In this document: one piece after another, positions 1 to 10,799 of the stretch
Numbering within the stretch: position 1 is the stretch's first letter
Layout of the letters: each line of letters starts with the position of its first letter
Assembly: GCA_963082975.1 (NCBI GenBank)
Contig: OY720347.1
Span: 10,770,225-10,834,224 of the forward strand
Origin: Labia minor
Lineage: Eukaryota > Arthropoda > Insecta > Dermaptera > Spongiphoridae
Direction: 5' to 3'
Length of the DNA stretch: 64,000 nucleotides
Translations under genes and position numbers: made by a program
Notes under the pieces: model-generated
The model's input: the letters and a program-made list of their open reading frames with translations, nothing else
Told to the model about the DNA's origin: nothing
Database searches by the model: none

Positions 1-195
1 TATCCAATGACAAAAATTATAACAAATCGTCTCAGCTTAGAATTGATTTATATTTTAGAAATATGTAACATTGTTTTATTTAAAATAAATTAAATTCGAT
101 AAATTATTTGAATTAATTTGAAACTAATAATAATAGTAAAATTCAAATTCATTCTCATTCAAAAGAATGGTAATAATAAAGAATTGTTTTTTTTG

Positions 196-711
196 GTAAT
201 TGTTTACAAACCGGGAAACTTCAGGGATTTGGATTAAACTTTGCCAGTGGATTTCTTTTTTAATTTCAAAGAATCTGTTCTTATGCAATATTTCTCGATC
301 TCTTCTTGTTTACGAGATAAAAATTATTTAAATTTGCATATTATAAGGATATATTCTATTTAGCTAGCATGTTTTATTCATTTGGTCAGCAGAGGTCTTC
401 AATAATCTTCCTGGTTTTTTTTTCAGTTCGGTTTGGATATATGAAAATTAAAAACTTAATTAATTAAATAATTTTTCTATATCCAAATCGAACCGAAAAA
501 ATCGAAAATTAGTGAATTAGTCAATAAAACATTATTAAATGGCTGCTCATTCATAACTAGTTTATCAGTCAAACTTTAATAATTTTTATCTCGTAAACTA
601 GAAGAGACCAGGAAATATTGCATAAGGAAAGTTTATTTGGAATTAGAAAAGGAATATACTGGCAAAGTTTCATCCAAATCCCTGAAGCTTCCCGGTATGT
701 AAACAATTACC
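196..711. mobile_element. Foldback (full-length inverted repeat) MITE
   Basis: The left end (196-245) and right end (659-711) are near-perfect inverted repeats of about 50 bp, starting GTAATTGTTTACA. The complementarity continues inward: the left inner block with TGCAATATTTC and TTACGAGATAAAAATTAT has its complement on the right. A third inverted pair (around 424-440 and 478-497, GTTCGGTTTGGATAT) sits at the centre. The whole 516 bp can therefore fold into one long hairpin with few unpaired stretches. No coding potential is seen. The superfamily is not assignable and a target-site duplication is not clear because the flanks are T/A tracts. Confidence 0.75.
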
Positions 712-1186
712 TTTTTTTAATTTAAATAAACTATTATCTAAATGTTTTTAAATTTTTTTTTTTAGAATTTTAAAATAAATGAATGATTATTATAAGCAAT
801 TTTAGAGTAAAATTTTTATTTAAGTATTTAAATAGGCTTATTACTGCTATTCATAAATTTAATATTTCTTTAATAAAATTAAAATATTTTCAGCTACATA
901 ACATATAACTTATATATCCTTTTATTTTTTCTTAACTGTCAAGATATTTACAATATTTTTTTAATTCATTTAGGTTTATTCACCGCATTCAAAATATTAC
1001 TATTTAGTGAATACTGCAGTTTGCAGGTGAAGCATATTAATATTACCTAAATAATGGAAGGAAAACTTTAGTATCTAGATTAATAGTTAGGAAAGATTAT
1101 AATCGTAGTAATGTGTATCTGTATGTGCATTTCATTGCTGATTTTTATTATAAATATTTTACTCAAGGATAATGTTTCTTCTTATT
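712..1186. other. AT-rich intergenic DNA, nothing recognised
   Basis: Simple AT-rich sequence between two mobile elements. I see no gene, repeat boundary or structured motif. Confidence 0.5.
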
Positions 1187-1761
1187 ACTATCTCGCCAGA
1201 GATAGTATTGCGATCACGGAAATTTTCGATGTCGAGATTTTGATGTTTTTGTACGTTTTGAAGGTTCCTGAATCATTTTCACTAAGGTTGAGAAAAATGG
1301 CTGTGTGTATGTGTGTATTTATGTAGACAAAATTACTCAAAAACAATTTGAGCTAGAATCATGAAATTTGGTATACGAGAATTATTCAAAATACGTAGTT
1401 TTCTATCAACTTTTTGAAATGTAGCTCATCCGGAAGAGGGTCATTACCTACAACGTTTTGATTTTTTTCCCCTAAAATGACCGTAAAAATAAAGATATAT
1501 GTTTGATAGTTTTTCACATGATTAAAAATTGTATAAAACTGCTATATATAGAATTTCAGCTTGATGAATCCCAGAAAGTACCGGAATTAATTTTTTAACA
1601 CTGCAAATCACGCGCCAAAAAGCGCCAAAGACGGGCTGGTTTAATAAATATTATTTATTAATTTTAATTTATTATTTATAATTAATTAAATTTATTTAAA
1701 TATAATATATGTTAATTAATCCAATTCAAATTTGCGAGATAGTCGAGTGGAGACACTCCAG
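1187..1761 (+). mobile_element. HINE-A copy, near full length
   Basis: It starts with the 5' hairpin ACTATCTCGCCAGAGATAGT and ends with the inner repeat CGAGATAGT (degenerate TTTGCGAGATAGT) followed by the hairpin GAGTG-GAGA-CACTC and CCAG. The GT-rich microsatellite segment and the conserved interior (GACCGTAAAAATAAAG, TATATATAGAATTTCAGC) are present. A T tract follows the 3' end. Confidence 0.85.
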
Positions 1762-2049
1762 CCTTTTTTTTCTTAGCAATTATTCAAGAATGTTTAAGTA
1801 TATTTAATGAAATTATTTTCTCATTGAACGCTTATGGTTCAAATTAGATAATTTTATGATTTATTTTTTATTTTTTCAATTATTTCTTTTAATCTTGCTA
1901 TGATTATCATTTATAATAATTAATCATTATATTCCTATATAAACCTGAAGATATTTTTAAATGGAAAACTATTTCTTTTCTGTATCATTGGGGATGAGAA
2001 TATTTGATTATCTATTAAATTTTCTATGCATTACGTATACATTCGTTTA

Positions 2050-2690
2050 ATGAAAATTGGAAAATAGATGTGGTAGCTCTTTGTATGGTGTATTACAGTA
2101 TCTAATGAATAACGTACAGATGACGAAGACAGATGGTTTCATAAATGTAAACATGGTCATGAAATGGTTTCCTGTTTGCTGGCTAGCAGGTAGCCATCAA
2201 AGAGAAATGAAACAGAAGTGGAAGAAGATGAAGAAGCAGAGAGAAGGAGGAGAATATATAAACTGTGTACGTTGATGATGAAGAAACAGGCAAAAGGGTT
2301 TCCCATCACCCAATTATTATTTATTTCCTTTTTTGAGTAGGAGTGGGGTGGGGGAAGAGGGTGGTTTTGATAATCACAAGGGATACGGCAACTCAATGGC
2401 CTCCTACACAATTACGAGCTATCAACGTAGTGGCGTTTTTTTTTTGTTTTCTTTCAGTATTTGATCATCAGCAGGTGAAGGCGGATTTTTTTGATCGTTT
2501 GGGTGTGAACTGTGTCCAGTGTGAGCGACATGATGAACCCATTAACTACCGCCCACGCCTATCAAACTCATCCTTTGGATCCTCCCAGCAAAATTCGAAA
2601 CAACAGAATAGGCGCCCTTCTATCTCTCTCTCCCTCTTTCTTCCTCTATCTTTAATAATCATCATCTGTTAAAATACTATTATATAATAG
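2050..2690. other. GC-richer non-repeat block; possible conserved non-coding DNA or unplaced exon
   Basis: This stretch has mixed base composition unlike its AT-rich surroundings and contains no repeat shared with the rest of the window. A frame at 2343-2672 is open. From the ttctttcag-like tract at 2450-2458 onward it reads as a plausible exon with a Cys-rich start (residues NCVQCERHDEP), but no matching donor or partner exon could be placed, so I do not call a gene. The simple sequence CTCTCTCCCTCTTTC lies at the end. Confidence 0.3.
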
Positions 2691-2694
2691 GGAA

Positions 2695-2865
2695 TTTTTT
2701 AATAAAATTTAAAAAAAGCTTAAAAATTTTTTTTTTAAATAAATAATTTATTTATTTATTTTTTATTTATTTTTTATTTATTTATTATTTATTTATTTAT
2801 TTATTTTTTATTTATTTATTATTTTTATTTATTTATTATTTTTATTTATTTAATTATTTTTTGCA
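2695..2865. repeat. (TTTA)n microsatellite tract
   Basis: Imperfect tandem TTTA/ATTT units over about 170 bp. Confidence 0.85.
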
Positions 2866-2924
2866 TAATTGGTATATAGAAATGGTGTCGTTTTTTAGTA
2901 ATATTTAATAACTATTCATGAAAT

Positions 2925-3745
2925 AAACCAATACCTCGATTTGGGTCGTTTCGTTTTGCACTTTTTCCGAGTTGCGTCGCAGCTTATTTAGTGCTGATTT
3001 TCAATGTGCGTCGTTAGATTTTCGAGTTATTTTGGGTTGGCGTCTTTAATTTTTTTTTTTTTTTTTTAATTTTTGGAAATTTTCTTTTTTTTTCTCTGGA
3101 AGGATATCCCACACAGAATGTACATGAATGTTTTGTGGGAAATTAAGTGAAATGTTAAGTGAAAAATTAAATAACAATTAAGTAACAAAATAATATTTAA
3201 AAAAATTATGTTTACTAGTGAGATAATAGCAAATTTTGTAATTATTATTTTATAATTTTAATTAATGAATTAATTATTATTATTTATTTTATTTATTAAT
3301 TTTAATTTATTTTAAATAGATATGAATTATATATTGAATTTCTTGTTTCATCTAGATGTGTAAATTCAATAATAATTTGTTCAAAAAACATTGGAGAAAT
3401 TTTTTGTGTAAGAAAGCCGACGACTTACGACAACAGCCACTATGGACTCATCATACAGTGATTAATTTTAATTTTGATTTTCATAAATTAATTATAAATA
3501 GTTTATTTTGTTTTAATTGAATACGTTTTTTTGTTGTATATATGTAATCAAATTTTATATTATTTTTGTTTTTTAAATTTTGTTTGTTCAATTTTCATTT
3601 TAAAACTTAGTATTTTTGTAATCCTGGAACCTTTCTTCGATCTTTATATGGTTAGCTATAGAAAATCTTAATTCACTTTGCGTCGTTTCAATTTGCGTTA
3701 TTTTTTTTTCCAACGTAACCCCGATGCAAATTGAGGTATTGATGT
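2925..3745. mobile_element. TIR element, family M (non-coding)
   Basis: Left end CAATACCTCGATTTGGGTCG (about 2929) and right end with CGATGCAAATTGAGGTATTG (about 3720-3741) are inverted repeats. Subterminal inverted blocks rich in CGTCG/GCGTC motifs occur on both sides. Parts of the interior recur in inverted orientation at 29790-30020, and the right end recurs at 4075-4165, so this is an interspersed family. No transposase remnant was found; the superfamily is unknown. Confidence 0.6.
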
Positions 3746-4074
3746 AATAGATTTTCAAATATATATTTTTTTTTAATTTTCATTTATTTACATATACAGG
3801 GTGTTGGTGAAAATCCTTTAAACTTTAAACAATTATAAAAATTCATATTACAACTGAATTTGGAAATCTGTGAAATGTTTAAATACTCTCAAGTAAATAG
3901 TCGAATTTTTATTATAGATTTAATAAATTTCTAGTATCTAGGATATTTAGACGATAGCCAATTTTTAATCTGTTTTTAACATTTCTACATATTGGCAATT
4001 TTTTCCTTAAAGACACTCACGACTTTATTTTGATGCTGTAAACTTGATTCATGAATACCCTTGATCTCTTTTTC

Positions 4075-4165
4075 AAGAAGTTTCGATCTTTACATGGTTG
4101 ACTAAAGAAAATCTTAATTCACTTTTTTGGAACGTAACCTCGACGCAAAGTGAAGTATTGGTGTA
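4075..4165 (+). mobile_element. Family M right-end fragment
   Basis: TCGATCTTTACATGG, GAAAATCTTAATTCAC and CGTAACCTCGACGCAAAGTG match the right end of the family M element at 3637-3741 in the same orientation. The stretch 3746-4074 between the two is AT-rich and otherwise unremarkable. Confidence 0.6.
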
Positions 4166-4184
4166 GATTATGTTTTTAACTACG

Positions 4185-4189
<5 letters not shown>

Positions 4190-4227
<38 letters not shown>
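4190..4227. repeat. (AT)n microsatellite
   Basis: Uninterrupted TA dinucleotides. Confidence 0.95.
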
Positions 4228-4287
4228 CATGAAATTAAATTGGGAATCAATGAAAATGATGAGTCGCTCATCCTAAATTATAATAAG

Positions 4288-4859
4288 CTGGAGTGTCTCC
4301 ACTCGACTATCTCGCAAATTTGAATTGGATTAATTAACATATATTATATTTAAATTAAATTAAATTAATTATAAATTAAAATTAATAAATAATATTTATT
4401 AAACCAACGCATGTTTGGCTCTTTGTTGAGATTTGCAGTGTTAAAAAATTAATTCTTGTACTTTCAGCGATTCAATCAAATTAAAATTCTATATATAGCA
4501 GTTTTATACAATTTTTAATCATGTGAAAAACTATCAAACATATATCTTTATTTTTACGGGTACTTTAGAGGAAAAAAATCAAAACGTTGTCCCTTTTCCG
4601 GTTATGCTACATTTCTCAAAAGTTGATAGAAAACTACGAATTTTGAATAATGCTCGAATACTAAATTTCATAATTCTAGCTCGAACCGTTTTTGCATAAT
4701 CTTGTCTACACACACATACACACACATATACACAAATACACAGAGACATTTTTCTCAACCTTATTGAAAATGATTCAACCTTCAAAACGTATAAAAACAT
4801 CAAAATCTCAACATTTCTTCAAATTTTCGTGATTGCAATACTATCTCTGGCGAGATAGT
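4288..4859 (-). mobile_element. HINE-A copy, near full length
   Basis: Reverse orientation. It begins with CTGGAGTGTCTCCACTCG (3' hairpin) and ends with the 5' terminal hairpin CTATCTCTGGCGAGATAGT. The internal (CA)n run at 4707-4740 is the complement of the family's GT-rich segment. The 3' flank reads CTTATTATAAT. Confidence 0.88.
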
Positions 4860-5159
4860 AAAAAGATGTGAGATATTTATAAAATTCTTTAAATATAATT
4901 TATTTTCTATTTAAATTAATAAAAATAAAAACTATTCATAAAGACATTTTATTAAGGATTATTTATCATTTTATACGCATATCATTAGTCATAATTATGC
5001 AAATTTTATTTTATGATTATTTTGTTTCTGTTATGGCTTTTAGCATAATAATTATATATATAAAAGAAAAATGAAAAAAAAATTGATTAAATTATTATTT
5101 CGCTCACTGTAAAATTAACTAAATACATATATCATGAAGCAATATTAAATATGGATTTA

Positions 5160-5705
5160 TTCATTTATTCTTGTATCCGTGAATCTTGGATTCGTTGCAT
5201 CGTTCTCCCATTCCACATCATCACTTGATCGTATCCATTGATAATTTGTGTGAAAACATCAATGTTCTGGATGATTTTCTTCACTGTGGGAATCCAATGC
5301 AACCTGGCAACATAGTTAAGCTCGATTTTCTATGAATGAGTTTGGATAGGAGTGGGGAGAAAAAGGGTTACGAGAAGGGTGGATCAAAGGTTACACACCC
5401 ACTATATAGGTATATAGGTATACATACATTAGAGTAGATGATGAAGGAAAAAGCATAGGATAGTGAGTGAGAAACATTTTTTTCCCATCCAAGTGTGGGA
5501 GGAGAAATTCGGTGAACTTCGGGGCTTTTTTGTGATTACTAAAAGACCCTCCAATAAATTGATGCTAGTTAAATTAACCAGCGAAGATTAAATGGACTGG
5601 AAAACTAGATATGCGTGATAGGATATGTGTGTGTGTGAATGTATGTTTATGTAGATGTAGGTGTGTTTAAAAGGAGAGAGATGGAAATAAATTTTTACAA
5701 TTTTT
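5160..5705. other. Non-repeat block of mixed composition
   Basis: Less AT-rich than its surroundings, with no open frame of note and no match elsewhere in the window. It is a candidate for conserved non-coding DNA, but nothing in it proves function. 4860-5160 before it is plain AT-rich DNA. Confidence 0.3.
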
Positions 5706-6196
5706 ACCGACCGACTAAAGTAAGGAAGGTATTGTTTACACACCAAATATCACATGTGGAGATTTTTACATATCTGCACGAGTCATGCATTTTCTTAACA
5801 GAAAAAAGTATTTTTAGCATGATGTCTGTCCGTCTGTCCGTCTGTCGGTATAATGTACAGCTTGAACGGCTCGACGGATTTTGCTAAAATTTGGTATACT
5901 TACTTAATGCATCAGTATGATGAATTGATCAACTTTTGGAGCAAATCCGGAAACCGGAAGTGGTATTATTACCGATCGACGATAGGAAGGGAAGGATTAT
6001 TTTCACACCAAATTTCACATGAGAAGATTTTTTTACATATCTAAGCAAATCATGCACTTTGTATTGGTTTTATTTTCGGGAAAATCATCTTCATTAGTTT
6101 TTTCTTAATTTAAAATTATATGGCGTCACCCAGCTCTTCATGACGTCACAGCCAGCTCTTACTTATATATTATAAATAAAATAATATTAAAAATTG
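5706..6196 (+). mobile_element. HINE-B copy, 3' truncated
   Basis: It starts ACCGACCGAC after a T run and carries the family landmarks: GTCTGTCCGTCTGTC tandem, ATCCGGAAACCGGAAG and paired ATGACGTCA-like sites near 6120-6150. The 3' inner repeat and hairpin are absent; it stops short of the HINE-A copy at 6271. Confidence 0.8.
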
Positions 6197-6270
6197 ATTT
6201 GATTTTTATGCAGTCTTTTATTTAAATTTTAGATGAATTCTATAAAATTAAGTAAATAAAAAAAAAAAAT

Positions 6271-6767
6271 CTGGAGTGTCTCCACTCGACTATCTCGCAA
6301 ATTTGAATTGGATTAATTTACATATATTATATTTAAATATAAATTTAATTAATTATAAATTATAAATTAAAATTAATAAATAATATTTATTAAACCATCG
6401 CGTATTTGGCTCTTTGTTGTTTGCGCCACGTCTCCTGCTGGCGCGTGATTGCCAGTCAACGGGTTAAAAAATTAATTCCGGTACTTTCAAGCTGAAATTC
6501 TATATATAGCAGTTTTATACAATTTTGAATCATGTGAAAAACTATCAAACGTATATCTTTATTTTTACGGTCAGTTGAAAAAATCAAAACGTGGTAGGTA
6601 ATTTTGAATAATGCCCGTGTACGAAATTTCATTATTCTAACTCAAACCGTTTTTGGGTAATCTTGTCTACCTCCCCCCACACTTTTCTCAACCTTAGTTA
6701 AAATGACTCAGGGACCTTCAAAACGTAAAACGACATCAAAATCTCGACATCGAAAATTTTCGTGATA
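6271..6767 (-). mobile_element. HINE-A copy, 5' truncated
   Basis: The 3' hairpin end is intact (CTGGAGTGTCTCCACTCG). The interior lacks the block around the Lys/poly-T region and the 5' terminal hairpin is missing after TTTTCGTGAT. It contains the variant GCGTGATTGCCAGTCAACG upstream of the TTAA-like junction seen in other copies. Confidence 0.8.
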
Positions 6768-7035
6768 AAAGAAAATAAATTCGTTGCTCTTACGTTTAAA
6801 GTGATAAGTGTGGGATAAGTTTGTAGGTTGTAAAAAGATTCAAAGTTCTAAAATCATTTTGAAAACGACATAAAATTTATTTAATTGATAGGCGAACCGG
6901 TTACAAACGGTGTTTATAATTTAAGTTTAAACTGAATTTGTAACTAACTTCATAATGTTAACATGACATCACATATTTACGACGGAAATTATGTATATTG
7001 ATTATTTTGGTGAATTACATAAAAATGCATACTTA

Positions 7036-7211
7036 TTATAAATGATTATAAATGAAGGTGCATGATTTGGGTGGTGTAAGTGCGTTGTTGCAATTATCCG
7101 TATTGCATTGTTCACAGCCAAGGAGACGGTAGCTACCTTCTGGATCACATAACTCTTTACATCGACCGGGCTTATCACAAATTCTCTCCGTTGTTTTATA
7201 TTGATCTTTTA
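7036..7211 (-). CDS. Ly6-like gene exon 3
   Basis: Acceptor TTTTCAG at 7212-7218. Encodes the C-terminal half with cysteines in ERICDKPGRCKELC and LGCEQCNTDNCN and ends in a TAA stop at 7036-7038. The short polar tail lacks a GPI signal. Confidence 0.88.
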
Positions 7212-9562
7212 CTGAAAACAAACATATATTATCATAGTAATTTTTCTTAATAATTGAAAATTAACTTTAGAAAATTTTATTTTGGACCAAAATTGGACTC
7301 AACTCTCTGGATTTGGATTTTTATGATTATATTATATTTACATTAAGTTTTAGTTATTTTTTTTTTAATTTAATTTTTATAAATTAATAGATAATTAAAT
7401 AGCTTATTATTTATATAAATGTATAAAAATTCAAGAACCCCGATTTATATATATTAAGAAAAACGCTTACCTTCAATATTATATGTGTAACACACTAAAG
7501 GTTCTGGACATTTCACTTTGTTTTCATATGTTAAATTAGTACAGGAGTAATCATCAGGAGCCAAATCGGCACAAAAATAACATTCTATTGCTAGAATACA
7601 TAAAAAAAAAAATAATAATATTTTGGAGCGTGATTTGCAGACAACGTGTTAAAAAATTAATTCCGGTACTCAATCAAGCTGAAATACTAGATTTAGCAGT
7701 TTTATACAATTTTTCATCATGTAAAAAACTATCAAACATATATCTTTACTTTGACGGTCAATTTAGAGGAAAAAAAATGAAAACGTGGAAGGTAATGACC
7801 CTCTTCCAGTTGAGCTACATTTCTCAAAAGTTGGTAGAAAACTACGAATTTTGAATAATTCCCGTATACCAAATTATATTATATAAAGTATAAAAAAAAA
7901 TAATATTTTTAAAACTTCAATTAAAATGTTTCAATTATATTATCTTGGTTTTTATTTTTAGCTTAATTACTCAATTATTAATTACTACTACATATATTTT
8001 AAGTGAAAAATTTCCGACAATGAATATAAAATTAATACTTTGTCAACTACGACTTCCGGTTTCCGGGCATACACCAAAAGTTGATGCATTAAGTAAATAT
8101 AGCAAATTTTATCAAAAAAAACTTTTCCTCTCTTGCCGATATGAAAATACTACAGGATTCAGAGATCCTTCACTCATATATAATTAAAAATAACATTAAT
8201 AATTATAATATTGGAAGTTATAATAAAAATAACATTATATTATATTATATTATACTATATTATATATATATATATACATACAATCGTTGATCTATTGGAT
8301 CTTATATTTTGTTTTTGTGTTTCAAATTAGAATATGATTTGATTATTATTGTTAATCATAAATGATAAAATTTTACAGCGTAGTGGGTAAGATGACTCAA
8401 TGGCAAGACACGAAGAAGCATTTGATTATATTAAAAAAAATCCTGTATTGGACCTTATTGTGGTCCGCAAAGGCGTAACGTCATCATGAATAGAATGTAT
8501 TAATCTTTAAGATAATACACTATATATAGATATTATAGATATATATCTATATATGTCTTACCATTGTAACATCCAGTGCCAATATGACTGTAAAATCTTA
8601 TAATGCATTATTAAGGAAAGTTAATTAAATATTTCCACTATACACAATATATACAATTATTTGCTTTAGTTACTATTATCCCTTCACTGTGTATTGGCGC
8701 AGCGCCATCCAACGGAAGTTTGGGGCACCACAGGTCCTTTATTTCTCCATCTTTTTCCTATACGGAGAAACCATGTCTTTAATTTTCAAATTCCGAACTT
8801 TATTAACCAAATTTTCTAATTTCAATTAATATAATGTAAATACGATTATTCGATATATATTTAAAATTAATTATATTGTATTATATTATTAAAACTTTTA
8901 TTAAAGGGTTTTCATTCTAAACGAAATGCAAAATATTTATGTTTATTTCAACATTTTCTTTAATTTTTCTCCCAATTGATATTTTTACTTAATCCGTTAA
9001 CTTTATAATGTATAAGTTGACTAGAAAATGTATGAATTCATAATTAAATATTACATTAGAATAGGGAGAATTAAATAATAATTTAAATGGAATAAATAAA
9101 TTACCAGTCAACTCTCAAGAATTTCAATAACTCATAAGGAAAAGACAATATATGCATCCTATAATATATATAATAATATTGATAATAATCCATAATCAAG
9201 TATGTAACAGATTTTATTGTACGAATACTTCAAATATTTTAATTTTAATTTTATTTTAATTAATTAATCTTGGACGATTGAATAAAATAAAATTGTGAAA
9301 TTTTAAATTCATACTTTGTTATTTTTTTTTTTTATTATTAAAAGATTAGGAATTCAGTTTTAATTTATTTAATTTATTTTATTAATTTATTTAATTAATT
9401 AATAGTTAATTATGGAATTATTGAAAATATATAGATTGTGTTCTACATACCATTTAAATGTACAATTGGACTTATTATCATAAAAGCATAACAGGTAATA
9501 ACTGCTAGTGATGGTGTCAAACGCATCTTAACTGTAGGTCTAAATCTCATAGACTGTGTCAT
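7036..9562 (-). CDS. Secreted Ly6/three-finger-type protein gene (three exons)
   Basis: Joined coding exons 9451-9562 (or from 9526), 7471-7590 and 7036-7211 give one frame with GT-AG introns and matching phases (phase 1 at both). From the ATG at 9526 the product is about 123 residues: a hydrophobic signal peptide, then a mature chain starting IECYFCADL with 12 cysteines and ending GCEQCNTDNCNNALTPP. The CxxC opening and the closing CN motif are hallmarks of the Ly6/uPAR three-finger family, which in insects includes secreted or GPI-linked regulators of channels, receptors and septate junctions. Here there is no hydrophobic tail after the last cysteines, so a soluble secreted protein is more likely than a GPI-anchored one. 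One N-glycosylation sequon (NLT) is present. In-frame ATGs also lie at 9562 and 9550; the 9526 start gives the most typical signal peptide. The family assignment is confident; the specific function is unknown. Confidence 0.85.
7471..7590 (-). CDS. Ly6-like gene exon 2
   Basis: Acceptor TTCTAG at 7591-7596 and donor GAAG|GTAAGC. It encodes 39 full codons with the CYFC opening and three further cysteines. HINE-A debris begins only about 30 bp upstream of the acceptor. Confidence 0.85.
7622..7875 (-). mobile_element. HINE-A internal fragment in Ly6-like intron 1
   Basis: Matches the HINE-A interior from GCGTGATTTGCAG through GACCCTCTTCC to ATTCCCGTATACC in reverse orientation. Both element ends are missing. 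Confidence 0.75.
8045..8120 (-). mobile_element. HINE-B small degenerate fragment
   Basis: CTTCCGGTTTCCGG and CACCAAAAGTTGAT with GCATTAAGTAAATAT match the HINE-B interior in reverse orientation. Confidence 0.6.
8121..9450. other. Remainder of Ly6-like intron 1
   Basis: Mostly AT-rich, with a (TATAT)n stretch at 8232-8275. A short GC-richer patch at 8690-8780 (TTGGCGCAGCGCCATCC, containing the palindrome GGCGCAGCGCC) is not shared with other sequence here. The TTTTGTTTTTGT...ATATGATTTGA stretch at 8305-8350 resembles 10395-10455. Confidence 0.4.
9451..9562 (-). CDS. Ly6-like gene exon 1 (signal peptide)
   Basis: Encodes MRLTPSLAVITCYAFMII and the rest of a signal peptide from the ATG at 9526. 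The donor is AATG|GTATGT, leaving phase 1. Two in-frame upstream ATGs (9550, 9562) would add a polar N-terminal extension of up to 12 residues. Confidence 0.8.
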
Positions 9563-9584
9563 AACACTTTAGAGAGAATCAATT

Positions 9585-9623
9585 GCTTATCATTTTTATT
9601 TGTATGTATTTTTATCTTATCTT
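9585..9623 (-). promoter_or_regulatory. Cluster of GATAAG motifs upstream of the Ly6-like gene
   Basis: Reading the minus strand, GATAAGATAA (about 9613-9623) and TGATAAGC (about 9585-9591) lie within 65 bp upstream of the first possible ATG. GATA sites are typical of gut, fat-body and haemocyte promoters in insects, but short AT-rich motifs also arise by chance here. Confidence 0.3.
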
Positions 9624-9650
9624 CCTTAGTATAAATTTTGGTTGGTTATT

Positions 9651-9677
9651 ATATTTGAATCAGTTTGATTCAAATAT
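9651..9677. repeat. Perfect 12-bp inverted repeat with 3-nt spacer
   Basis: Arms ATATTTGAATCA (9651-9662) and TGATTCAAATAT (9666-9677) are exact reverse complements around GTT, about 90 bp upstream of the Ly6-like gene's first ATG. Confidence 0.7.
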
Positions 9678-9839
9678 TTATTTGTTTTTTTCTTTTCATT
9701 TTAAATATTTCTTTTGTAATGAGTGTATTATAGTTATGACAAATTAATTTTCATAATCATCATATCATCTTATAATTAGAGATGTAACAAAATATTAAAT
9801 TTGTTTATTTTCATTTTAAAAATAATTAATTAAAAAACA

Positions 9840-10126
9840 ACTCTGACTTTTGTACGTCCTACGCAAGGACAACGCCTATCAAGTTGGTTATATCAATGAG
9901 GTGTCCTATGATCAGTAGAACGGGTCCTCTCAACCTTTACCTTGATTATCTTGATCAGAGGCGCTACCTTTTATCAAGTAGCTTTCCCAATTTTGATCTT
10001 GAAGGCTGGGTTGACTCCGTTTCTTAGACCCCAGCATGAGAAATTCCCTTGGTAGGCCCGGGACTTGAACTCGGAAATAACTAAGAATATATGCCAGCTA
10101 CGTTACCTCCTACCCTGTGCTGCCTT
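9840..10126 (-). mobile_element. tRNA-derived SINE, family S1
   Basis: On the minus strand it starts with a tRNA-like head (GGCAGCACAGGGTAGGAGG) and a diverged B-box region, then the family body (AAGCTACTTGATA, GAGGACCCGTTCTACTGAT, AGGACACCTCATTGATATA) and the 3' end GTAGGACGTACAAAAGTC. Five copies occur in the window. Confidence 0.8.
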
Positions 10127-10384
10127 AAAAAATTAATTATTTCACTATCTTGTGCGAGTTTATTTATGGGAAAAAAATATAAAAATATAATAAATAATTA
10201 AGCAAAAGCTAGAAGGGATTCTTAAACAATATTTAAAATAGTATTGAGAAAAATATAATTATTTAAAAAAATGGCAATATAAAAAAAATTTCAATTTGTA
10301 AAAACGTAAAAAAATAATATTCAATTTCCTACTTTAATATAAATAAATGAACATTATTTTAAAAATAATAAATAATTGATATAA

Positions 10385-10690
10385 TTAGAGGGACAAATTT
10401 TGTTTTTGTATTTCCAAATGAAATATGATTTGAATCGTTATTATTAATGTTGTATCGAAATTAGTTGTGGTGTGCTCTGGAATGTTAAGAAATTCTTCTG
10501 TGCGTGTCATTTCTATTAGAAATAATCGAATTATGCCGTCGGGGATTAATTCCAGACAGACATTCATGCAAAGGGGAGGAATCTCAATCAGCCCTTCATC
10601 ACTAATTGATAGGTACCCCAAAGGGACTACCAATTAGTGGACCGTTCTACTAACCCACCCTTACTACTTCACTCCCTCCTACACAATACA
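10385..10690. other. Non-repeat block of mixed composition
   Basis: GC-richer than its surroundings with a minus-strand open frame of 82 codons that has no recognisable domain. It ends in a C-rich stretch at 10655-10680. It may be conserved non-coding DNA; I do not call it a gene. 10127-10384 before it is AT-rich with nothing recognised. Confidence 0.3.
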
Positions 10691-10799
10691 AACCAACCAT
10701 ATTATCACAAGTCAACTTTCTATTTTATTTATAATCTACGATAATTTTTATTTATAAATATTTAAACACATTTTAATTAAATATTTATTTAATCTTTTT

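Noticed and set aside
1111..1326. Open frame over the HINE-A 5' end
   Set aside because: It follows repeat sequence with GT-microsatellite codons; the same frame is broken in other copies.
2740..2860. CRISPR-like or satellite array
   Set aside because: It is simple TTTA microsatellite without spacers, in a eukaryotic genome.
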